Origin: Trebouxia sp. TZW2008
Taxonomy: Eukaryota > Chlorophyta > Trebouxiophyceae > Trebouxiales > Trebouxiaceae
Length of the DNA: 64,000 nt
Assembly (NCBI GenBank): GCA_002118135.1
Contig: BDIU01000264.1
Span: forward strand, 248,001-312,000
Direction of reading: 5' to 3'
Shown: positions 32,777 to 44,700 of the stretch, one piece after another
Layout of the letters: each line of letters begins with the position of its first letter
Numbering within the stretch: position 1 is the first letter of the stretch
Position numbers and translations under genes: made by a program
Notes under the pieces: generated by a model
The model's database searches: none
Seen by the model: only the letters and a program-made list of their open reading frames with translations
Told to the model about the DNA's origin: nothing

Positions 32777-35700
32777 ATGTCTCAGCATAGACACAAGCAA
32801 CCGAAGCCGCAGCCCGCACCAAAGGCTTCAAGAATGTCACGCTGCCTTTGCCTTACTTCCAAGAAGGACAACCTGCAGAAGCTCTGCAAAGGAGGTACAC
32901 GGGAAGCTTCTGCAGGTACCGCTTTGATCCTTTGTCTGATGCGCTGACGGACTTTGTGTATTTGTAGAAGCAGAAGAGCAAGTTGTTGCTATCATGCTAG
33001 ACAGCAGCTCAACAGCTGATGCAGAAATCTCAAAGTATCAGCAAGAGACAGAAGAGCTGAGGAAGACAAAACAGGTCGTAGCCACACTGCAGGCAGTCGA
33101 GCCGAGTGCCATCCAGCAACTCGCTCGCCGAACCAAGGAGGTTGCGGCATTGCAGAAGGACATAGAAGCTGCTGAAGCTGGCAAGGCTCGCACTGTGAAG
33201 GTCAGCTTCTGCTGCTTTCGCTTTGCGTAAACATTGGGCATTATAAACAAAAGCTGCCTCTTTTCTGCTTCAGCTTTGTTGACGCTTCATCCAACCTTGC
33301 ATCACAACTCTATCTGGCGTGCCAACAGCAGAAAGATTCAAAGTTCAAGATTTGACAGAGCTCCCAAATCAGCCACAGCTAACACTATCCCACCTGCCTG
33401 TAACACTAGGGATTGTCCATATGCAGGCAAAGTGTGCTTGACACATCTGGTCTTCTTTGTTGTGGTGCATTTCTGAGGCCCTGGCTCAGCTCGAAGAATG
33501 CTGGGCTTTGCTTACAAAGGGTTCTTTCAATGCAGGACTTGTACAAGCTGTAATGTAATGGGTGCCTCAAATCAATATTTTGCCACATCCCTCTTTTTGC
33601 AGGCGCCAACATCCGACCAGAGGAGTTGGTGGCTGAAGATGCTCTGCTCTCGTGTTCCTTCACTATGCCTGCTACAAGCAGATCATTACTGACCGCCCAA
33701 TCACTATGCTGCAGAGTTTGGATGACCAGGTTGCTAAGCTGGCTTTTCAAAGCAAGGCATTCCAAGCAAAGCTGTACGCCGCTCGCAAGCAGTCTCACAA
33801 GGAGAAGAGGGAGCTGCAGCAGCAACTGGACAGCAGCAAGCAGGAGAAGGGTGCCCTGCAGGACACTCTGAACAAGACTCAAGATGAGCATAAAAAGGCC
33901 TCCAAGGTACGGCTATTTCTGCAAACAAAGGCATCCAGGACAGATTTGGAAAAGCTATGTTGTGTAGATCGTGGCACTGCTCATGACAGCAGTGCACATG
34001 CAATTTCTCTGTTGAATGACCCATGCCTGATAGGTAGGGCAGCATAAGCAGCGTTGTCCATGCCAATGTTTAGCTTCACTGCATGCAATGATGTTCATCC
34101 TCATGAAAGATGCAATGCTGCTGTTAAATGCTTCTTTGGGTCGCCCCAGCACGGCAGAGCTCAGTTCCGTCCATTGCGCTTTTGCCGGCAGTCCGGCTTC
34201 AGAGCTGCAATGCGCAACTTCTCGACATGTGGCACGGTTTCGTGGCCGTCTGAACACGAAAGTCCTGCCCGTTGTCGGTCTAGAGGAGCGATCACTGCTT
34301 CTCAGACTTGTCTTCATCGCACCTGCCGCCATGTCGCGTTCCGTCAGCAATGACGATTACTGCGAACATCTTTCCTCACTGTTTCCACTCGTAAACATGG
34401 TGTCGATCATCTCTGATCTGCCGCCCCGAACGGGTTCCGTGTGTGATGCTTCCAACCGGCGCTCTGCTGATCGTGGTGAGTGTCTCTTCTGTGCGCAGGT
34501 CGATACGAAAGTATATATTCCTGATTCACAGCAGTCAGTCGATCAGCTTGTTCATGCAGCCTTTTGTGTTGTCAACCTCCTAGCTGTGCACTGCAGGCAT
34601 GGCAGCAAATCAGGCAGAGTTTGGTTGCTCAGGCGCAAGAGAAGGTAGGCCAGGCAGAGGCTGCAACCGCTCACCTGAAGAAGAGCCACAGCCAAGCTGT
34701 GAAGGTATTGCTTACCCACACAGCTGCCCCACACTACAGCCATAGCATACCGTTCTTCAGGCTTTCACAAAGCATGCATTGGGACTGGTGCAAACCATTC
34801 ACTGAAGCCTGGCAAAGTGTCATACTGCATCCAACAGCACCGCTCTTGTGCCCAGCAATACAATCAGAAAACCAGCATCATATCATATGTCCCCGCAGAC
34901 TGCCAAGGAGGAAGCCAAGAGCCTGCGCCAACAGCTGCAAAGGTGACATGATCGCATCAGCAGCCTGGAGGAGACTGTGGCTGGCATGGAGCTGGCCCAG
35001 AAGGAGCAGCTGGAGGTATGTCTAACAGCATCTGGATCCTGCAAGCATGCACTGCATGAAGTCATTTGTCAAGAACAAACCTGGCGCAATTGCATCTTGC
35101 ATTAAATGACTTCTGCTAGCAGAGGGATATTGCAAAACTGAATTACTTGCGGTGCAAAGGCTTGGGTCTGGTTGCAGCAGATGCCCACTCATCCCACAGA
35201 TAAAGCTTGTGCATTCCCTGTATGCATACTCAGCAGAGCTCTGCTGATTAGAGGTTATGAGTGACCGCCAGTGAACGTGACATCTAGTTTCTGTTCACCT
35301 GGATGCACTGTAGGGCATGCTTGGCAACGTGTTTAGAAGATGTGAAGCTTATCAATGTGTACTGTCTCAAACAGGTGTTCATGAAATTTCAGCTATGCCA
35401 TCTGACATCATGCTTTGAAAGCAAATGGTGATACCTTGTCACCGCAGTGGTCCTAATTGGCATACAGTGCCACAGCTGCTCAACAATGTAGCATTCAATA
35501 AGCATGCAGATGCTGACTCTTGCAGATCACCCTTGCCTTGACCCTTGCAGATGCTGACCTTGTACTGCCAAGCAATCTTGACCTGGCACCAATCTTTACT
35601 TGGATGTGCTGTGCAGAAGCAGTGCGAGGACATGCAGTCCCAGCTGCAGGCCAAGAAGGAGGCTGACGCCTTCAAGGGCAAGATGGAGAAGACAGTGTCA

Positions 35701-38700
35701 GACCAGGCGCAAAGTCTGCAGGTACAAAAGCTGTCACTCTGCCTACGTATGCTGCCTCAGATGATCTGAGCAGTCAAGAGCTGCATCACACAAGGCGTGG
35801 ACTCTGCGTCGGTCTACTGCTGCGTATGCATGTATGAGCTGCTTTTGTGATTTTTGTTTGCAGTTTTGTGGCTGCAGGCAGGATGTTCAGGCTTAGCTGG
35901 CTTCTTGGTGACCCTGGACCCCCCACCCCCCCCCTAACAACCCCAAATCAACCCAACTTCCTATTGATAGAAATGCGTTAGTCGCAACTTGACTCAGTGA
36001 AAAGAATGTGCGTGTCAAAAACAAAATTCCAAAGAGTAGGGATGTACATCTTGTCTAGAATTTTTTGGGCTTACAAAATCTTTGTGAGGTTTCAGATGCC
36101 TGTGATGAAGCTACGTCTGCTTGTTGGTGCAGGTCTCAGAGGAGGTGCGCAGTGCGCTGCAGCAGCTGCTGCAAGATGAGATTAACAAGGCCAGCCAGCA
36201 GCGGGCAGCCTTGGCCACCTTTGAGCTGACCATATTGGAGTCGGCTCAGGTACACTGAACCTCATTCAACATGTTGAGCACTTCTGGTGACGATTTCCTG
36301 CTTCTTATGGCACTATTTACACTGTGCAATACAGTCTGGACTGAAAGCGGCAGACATGTATTTCATGCAGGTTCGCATGCGCTTCCACCATCCTGCTGCA
36401 GATGTTTCAGGGTTTTGCATTGTGTGTGTGCCCTGAGCTTTCTAGCCATCATGTGATGCAGGTAGGTTAGACATGGAGGATCTTCAATGGAGGAGCAACA
36501 TGAACCTACAAACACAGTACCTGTAGTCATGTGGCTTTCAAAAAACTGCGCTCAGACAATGTGTGCTTGCCTAATCATCATCAGTTTCCTATTGACAAGC
36601 CTTATTTGCTGTCTGATGCAGATTGCACAGATAGAGGGCGACAGGCTGCAGCAGCGTCTGTGTGAAGAGGCAAGCAAGGCCAGCAGGCAGGAGGCAGCAG
36701 TGGTCTGCCTAGACCAAGCCCTGCAGAAGTCCAACAAGGTATGTTATCTGTCACGGCATGTCTTGAGCGATGTGGCAACGCATTGTCGGAGCAATGGACG
36801 TGTTGCAGTGCGTGACTCAATGTGCTTGTCCTCACGTTGAACGTGAAGCTTATGCAGATGGCAATACCTGAGCAAGCTGTTGTTTGCCAACAATCTTGTG
36901 TGCACAGCTGTGGACATGATTGCATTTTGCATAGCTTATGACTGATGTGATATAGCTGCAAAATAGCAACAGACTGCATCAGCACTCGCCTGATCGCTCT
37001 ACGCATGAATCATGAAAGACAACTGGGCTTTCTTTCTTTGTTTCACCAAATGCTGTGCTGCAGCAGCTCAGCTTGCACTTGCTCAGGTCAGACATGTTGT
37101 ACCCAATGATCCTATAGACTTTAAAGGTTTCTGACACCATCAGATGCAAAATACAGGTGATATCAAGTTGAAGCTGGCAGATCCAACTGACAAACCATGA
37201 CACTCCAATCATTTGATGTGCATTAAACTGTCTCACACTGAAGAAATGTGTGTCTGCTTCAGGAAAAGGACTCCCTGCAGAGTCAGCTCAATGTGGCAAA
37301 CAAAATCAACGCTGACCTGAGCGTGCAAAGCAAGGCTGAGCAGGAGCAGCTCAAGGAGGCTGCCAACAAGGTCATCTTTGCAGAGAAGCAGCAGCAAGAG
37401 CTGCAAGGCAAGTTTGAGGCAATCCAGAAGAGCCTTCAGCAGGCCAAGGCTGACCAGAAGACTGCTGACCAGGTTTGTCTACTGTTTAGCGATCATTCAC
37501 GTGACTGCAGCTTTTGGGCAAAGTCTCTATGCCATGCTCTATTCAAATCTGCTTCTAAGAGGCAGAGGTATGTGTTGCATTACATGCTGATATCATGCAA
37601 TATATCAGTCATGTAGTCAACAGTCCCAAACATCGCTTATGCACAGGCCTAGCTCCTCGAGTGTGTATGCTGCAGTGTTTTGTGGTCTGCTGAAGATCAT
37701 GCTTGTTCTGGATGTCCTACTGCTGTGTTGTGCCAACACTGCATTCGGACCTGTATGCAGACACAGATTAACATGTCATGCACCATATCGGACAGAGCAA
37801 GATTCAAATGCATTGCTGTGTCCTGGCCAACTACACTTCTTGCTGCAGCAGAGGCTGAGAAACACTGTGATTGCCACGAACAAGGCGCTTCAGATGGGTT
37901 CTGCTTGCTCATCATGTTGCACATGTTTTGCAGAGACTTGAAGCACTAATGCTTGCTGTTTGACTGTTTGCTCACAGGCACCAGTTGAGCAGGAGCAGAC
38001 CAGTGTGTGAGTTTTGGGAATCATCATGCTTAGAAACATCCTGCTTGTAAATTTGTGATTGCTGCTGAATGCCTTTCAAAAGCCCATTTGGTGCAGGCCG
38101 CAGAGCACAAACTCAGTGAGGTGCAGCAGCAGCTGCAGAGTGAGGTGACCAAGGCCAAGGAGCAGGAGGTGGCGCTTACCACTCTGACCCAAGACTTGCA
38201 GGCATCTGCCCAGGTATGCTCAACGTCATGGCAAATTTTCACAGCGGTGCTTGTTTGCTACAAGTCAAGGCTTTTGTAACCAGGTGGTGACTGTTAGCAA
38301 AACCTGCAGGAGCTTGCCCTGGTATGTTCAACGCTCGTTTGTATGTTTGACAGTGGCAAATATCTGCTGTAGATTAGGATCTTCCTTACCATTTACTGAT
38401 TGTGAACAAGACCTGCAAGGGGCTCTTGAAAGGCATGCTCAACTGGTAGGCCATCAACAACAGCCAGTGTTTGCAATAAGCTATGGCTAATTTTACCATG
38501 TACAGGCTGTGACTCCTGCAGGAGCTTGTCCAGGTATGCGTAACATCTTGTCAACTGTTGGACATTGGCAGGTTTTGCTGTACGCCATGACCTCTGCCAT
38601 GCAATGACTGTGTAACGCTTCACATTCCAAGGTCATGCACAAAAAAAGAGCAGGCGTGCTGCCATACGTCAACAGCTTTGCGATCCGGACAGCACCATGG

Positions 38701-41700
38701 GACAGCAAATTCGTGATTGCTGCTTGAAGGCATTTTCAGAAGCCTGATTGGTGCAGGCCACAGGGCAGAGGTTGAGTGAGGTGCAGCAGCAGCTGCAGAG
38801 CGAGGTGACCAAGGCCAAGGAGCAGGACGTGGCGCTCTCTACTCTAACCCAAGACCTGCAAGCATCTGCCCAGGTATGCTCAACATTATGGCAACGGTGT
38901 GCATTTGCTATAACTTAAGGCTTCTGTAGCAAGGTGATGACTCTTTACAAACTCTGCAGGAGTCTGCCCAGGTATGCTCAACGTTCTTTTGTATGATTGA
39001 CAGTGGCAACATTTTGCGGCAGACCAGGGTTTTGTGGCTGTGTACGGACTGACCAAGACCTGCAGTGGACTCTTGCAAGGTATGCTCAACTTTTTTGGTA
39101 AGCCATCAACAGTAAGCAATGTTTGCAATAAGCTGTGGCTCTTACCTTGTACACGCTGTCACCAGGTCCTGCAGCAGCCTGCCCAGGTATGCTCAAAAAA
39201 TCTTACCTGTTTGACAGTGGCAATTGTTTGCTGTACACCATGACCTCTGTCATCTAATAGACAGCTAAGACTGTCTTGCGGCATGCCCGCACAGATCATG
39301 GCTAAGCTGGCAAATGTGATTGGCAAGCCATTGCAATGCAGCCAGTCAGTGACTTTTTATAACTTGACATCTTAAATTTTTGCTTCAGGCAAAGACTACT
39401 CTTGAAGGCCAGCTTGATGAGGCAGAGCAGAAGATCGCTCACCTGGGCTTGCACAGCCAGGCCAAGCAGGGGGACCTCAAGGAGGCTGCTATGAAGGCAG
39501 AGAAGCAGCAGCAAGAGCTGCAAGAGCGCTTGGAGGAGGCGCAGAACAGCCTCAAGCAACTCAAGGCTGACCATGAGAAGGCAAGCCATATTTGCCTGCT
39601 GATCAGTAACGACCCACTTGACTGCCTCTTCTGGGCACAGCAATTAAGCCATGTTGCGCCAGATTCTTGTCGACCAACTTGACTGCCTCTTCTGGGCACA
39701 GCATTTAGGCCACCTTATGCCAGATTCTTGTCAAACAAGACAGCATGTGCTTCACGACATGCTGAGTACACAATTTCAATTAGTGTCACATAGTGTCAGC
39801 TGCTTGTTCTTGTAGACCTAGTTTGCATTGTAGGCCTATGCGCTCAGCTACAATTGCTTGCTTGCAGGTGCAAAAGGTATCTGAGAGGAAGTTGGCTCAG
39901 GCAGCAACACAAAACAATGAGCTCGATGCAAGCCTGAAGGAAAGGAAGAAGCTTCACAACATGGCCCTAGCAAGAGTGACAGCCCTTGACAAGGATTACA
40001 AGGTGCTGGAAGCAAGGGTGGCCGAGCAGACCAAGGGCAGTGAGAGGCTGCAGCACGAGCTGCTGAAGGCTGAAGCTGCAGTGGATGAGGCAAAGCAGGT
40101 GGGTCTTGCTTGCCGAGTATACAGTGATTGCTGCTTATGAAATTTGCATTGACTACCTGGAAAGTCTTAGTGGTTCACACCTACCAATCGTCGGCTATGT
40201 CTCACAGCTCTGCAGCCTCCCAAACTTGGTATAACATGCACGGGAGCCGTACCTGATGCTTGTGTATGCACTGCAGGTCACTAAATTGATGTGAGTGTGT
40301 TTGCATTGCAGGGAAAGGACACACAGTAGGCTCATGGACTAAAAGCATGATCTTCTGCAATCTTTGCAAACAAAACGTCGCTTGTGTATATGGTAATGTC
40401 ACTCACAATACTTTGTTTTCTACAGGCCAAGAAGGCAGCTGAGAAGCAGCTGGCACGTGCTGAGGCCACCAACAAGAAGGTCAGCTCTGAGCGAGACGGC
40501 TGGCAGAACAAGCTCCACTTGTGGCTGGCCAGGGAGACAGCCCTTGGCACAACAGTCAAGAAGCTGCAAGGCCTGCTAGAAGACCACAAGGCCCGCAGTG
40601 CTGACCTTGACCAGAGAGTGTCAGCAGCTGTGGCCGCCAAGGATCAGGCCCTGCAGGTAGGATCATCACAGCTCCCACCTAAGTCTGTAGTTTCTATCTA
40701 GCACAGACATGTCATCTGTGTTTTTGCAGATTTGGCATCTGCACTATAGTGACAGTGGGATGTGTATGCACGTTGGGTTGCTGAATCAACAATTGAGTTT
40801 GCATGGTGGGGCAAGCAGAAAGCACTAGGGTCGATGGCCACCAGCATGGTCATCATAGTGACTGTACGCATTTTGTGGCTCTCAACATGTCACAGGAGCT
40901 CAGCAATGCCAAGCGCTTCCCTTGCACTTCAGTGATGTCTGATATTGATCTACACAGCCAATGTCCCTTTTCAGCAAGTGGACGGCAAACAGGTTGAGAG
41001 GCACAACTTGCTGTTTGGTGCAGGCGGGGGAACAGAGCAAGGAAGTGCAGCAGGAGCTGCAGAGTGTGAAGGATAGGGCCGAGAAGCAGGAGGCAGCACT
41101 GACTGCCCTGGAGCAAAGCCTCAGCGCCTCTAGCAAGGTACGTTGAGTCTTCTCAGGGCAAGTGATTGGATGTGCAGCAGTTTGGGTCCTGGATTCTATG
41201 TTATGTGTATCTGCTGCATTGTCTTCAACGTGCAACAACTGCCAATTTCAGTCGTCAAATGCTTGCAGACCAAAACAAATGCATCTTCTGATTGCATGGC
41301 TTTGAACAAATCTATCTTCACCTGCATGAAACATTGATCCTGCACACTTGGGATTACACGGAAGATGGAAAGACAAGTCAAGGCAATGTGGACCAGTGTG
41401 TTAAAGTCTCTGAGACTGATCGTGCTAGCACTTGACTGCAGACAAGAGACGAGCTGCAAGGTCAGCTTGCTAAGGCTGTACAGAAGAATGCTAGCTCTGG
41501 GTTGCGTAGTGAAGCAATGGAACAGAGCCTGAAGACAGCCAATGATGCCCATGAGGAGGCTGACCAGGTCTGTCTGCTGAGCATCCTACACTGTCACTTG
41601 ATTGACTGATGTGTACTGTGATCCTGCTTCGCGTTCCATGTATAAAGAGGACAGCAGCTTGTGTATCACCATATCGCAAGCCCCGTGCAAGCCCCATTTG

Positions 41701-44700
41701 TCGTTGTTGATTGCAATGCAAAGTAACACATGCTGACAGATGCGAATACGACATGCCGGCGGTGAATTCCGAGGCAACGATCGTCTGCCCATCTCAGGCA
41801 ACTCACTTGGGCATGACTGCAATGATGGCAAAGGCGACATGTCCATTGGTAACAAGCGCAGTCTTTCTCGGTCCTGCATCCATACTGTTGACTCTATTTT
41901 ATATCAAATCCACTTGCAATGCCTTGCCTGCAGGCCAAGAAGACTGCTGAGAAACAGCTGGAAGGTGCTGAGGCGAAGAATGCTGAGCTCAGCTCAGCCC
42001 TGCAGTCAGAGCACCAATTAGCGCTGGACAAAGACACAGCCCTTGACAACAGGACCAACGAATTGGAAGGTTGTCTGGAAGACCACAAGGCACGCACTGA
42101 TGACCTTGAGCAGAGGGTGTCAACAGCTCTGGCGGTCAAGGAGGAGACCCCACAGGTCAGACCTGCTCTGCCCTGAATGATGTTGGCCAAGGGTTGCAGC
42201 ATCAAGGTTGAAAGCTTAAAGTCTGTTAATGCTGCACACATCTTGCTCATCTGCATATATCTTAGCTGAAGATTCCAAGATGCCATGCTTGACAGTCTGT
42301 GCTGACCTTTGATGTCATGCAATACTGATGTGTGCATGGTGAGAGGTTTAATTTGCTGCTTGATGCAGGCTCTTGAGGAAAGTCCTGAAGTGCAGCAGGA
42401 GCTACCAAGTGTGGCAGACCAGGGAGAGAAGCAGGAGGCAGGACCAGCCACCCTGGAGCAATGCCTGCAGGACACGAATAAGGTATGCCATCTTCTTGAA
42501 TATCTGACGTCTGTTAGGTTTAGCGGCAAATGGGTTTCATTGAGTGCAAGGGGAGTGTATTTGTTCATTTGTGCAGTTGACTGCAAGCGTCACTGTTTCC
42601 AACTCTGACTGCTGACTTTTGTTGCAGAATGTAAAGATGAGACACTCTGGCTGAACATAACCAAGTCAAGTGAAATTACATCATCTTCACCTGCGTGAAG
42701 CATGGTGTTCTGCACAAACTGGAATGCGACTAGGATTGGGAAAACACCTCAGTGCAATGTGTAAGGATGTGTTCAGTGTCTTGTACTGAGCGTATTGCAC
42801 CTTTGCTTCAGGCAAAGGACGAACTGGAGCGTCGCCTTACTAAGCTACAGCAGAGGCATGCTGACCTCTGGTCGCTGTGCGAGCATGTGCGACAGCGCAA
42901 TGCTGACCTGTGTTTCCATCTCAACGAGAGCACGCAGAGTCTTGAGGAGGATGGCTGGCCAGACAAGAACGCATACAAGGTCAGCCTGCTGACCATGCAA
43001 CACTCAGGCGACACAACAGGATTACAATGAATAAAATCATCTGTTTACAGCAGCTCGTGTCAGTCCTGCTGTAAATGTCTTTGTCATAAAGCTGAGTTGC
43101 TTCTACAGCATCATAACGCTAGCTTGGTCATGCCCAAGTTGTGACTGCTAGTTCCAATACACAGTAGCCGATATTGGCAGACACGCACGAGAATGTAGTC
43201 CATCAATAAATTAGGTGCACAAGCATCAGTGCGTCTGAGTTTGTTGTCATTACAGCCTTTGCATTTCAGCCAGGACAAAGCAACGTAGGGCATTGCAAGC
43301 ACAGCCATTTTCACTCCTACAAACACTAAGTTGTCAAATAGATTCTGTCAATAGTGATGATACCAGCAATACCTTGCCTGCAGGCCAGGAGGGCTGTTGA
43401 GAAGCAGCTGGCGGCTGCTACCGCACAGATTGAGGAGCTGACATCATCCCTGGACACCAAGCAGGCGCAGCTGAACTACGTGCTTGGTAGGGAGCTGACT
43501 TGGGAGAACAAGACCAAGGAGCTGGACAGCCTGCTGGAAGCTAACAAGGAATACATTGATGCGATCAAGTACCACTGGTCAGCAGCCAAGGCTGCCAAGG
43601 ATTGGGCCCTGCAGGTAGCAACACTAAAGCGTCACCTGAGTCACACTGACCATCAAAGCTGAACCTGAACTCCACCATCTGTCGCGAATTCACCTGAGTC
43701 CAACTGTCTATGAAAGCGTCACCTGATTCCGACTTGACATCATGTGCTAATCCTGTCAGTCTGGTAATTACCAAAATCTCAGCACCTGCTGCACAAAGAT
43801 GTTGCTGTTGATTGTGCTGTGCATGCCACAGTTGTCAAGGTTGTCTGCTTACATGGAACTATTTGGCAAGCCCTGCGCATGCCTAATCTGTGTTTGTTGA
43901 CTGCAGTGCAAAGCATCACATGTTGGTGGGCTTGCACGGGACCTGTATACCTGACCTCTCACAGCCATTAGATTCAAGCACTCTTTAAGCTATGCTTTCA
44001 ATGCACTTGTGTTGGTGTTTGGAGTAAGGGCGCAAGCAGTAGGTCCATTGGCGACAAGAATGGTCTGCCCCACTTTCTTTTAACTTGACGCAATCTGTCT
44101 CTTTCATTGGTGATGTCACCTGCCATGCCTCGCCTGCAGGGCAAGAAGACTGCAGAAGAACGGCTCGACCTGACGCTGATCATGGAGGTCACTCAGCACC
44201 AATCACATCAGAAGCTGATGTCCATGCTGACATTGGTCACGTGCCAGCTGCATGCAGCTGGACGGTCAGTAGGTGTGGCTAACAAGGACAGCGCTCTGCA
44301 GGTGACTCCTGCTCTGCCCAATCTTGTGCATGCCAAGATTCCATACCAGGTGTTACAAGAATGCAATTGACCTGCTCTGCACATGTACCGCTCTGTTGCA
44401 TGACGACTCTGGGTGAGGAGCTATGTCAGTGCAGTGAGCATGCAATGCTGAGACTATCATGACAAGTTCACCATACTTGACAACCACCTTCAACCACCTT
44501 TTTGTGTTACAGTATGCAAGCAAGTGAATGTAGGCTGTACTATGTGATTTGCTTCTGCATCATGCAAGTGACAGCAAGCTCTGCCTGCAGGCAAATGTGA
44601 AGCAGCAGCGCCTGAAGACGGCCCGTGACAGCGCCATGGCAGCGCTTGGGCAGGTACCCAGCCGCCTCCCACAGGTGAGTCATGTTCAGCAACTAGGCTG

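Noticed and set aside
33955..34350. Minus-strand 131-codon open frame
   Set aside because: It lies in the CpG island of the coiled-coil gene, with no family and no coherent splice structure on that strand.
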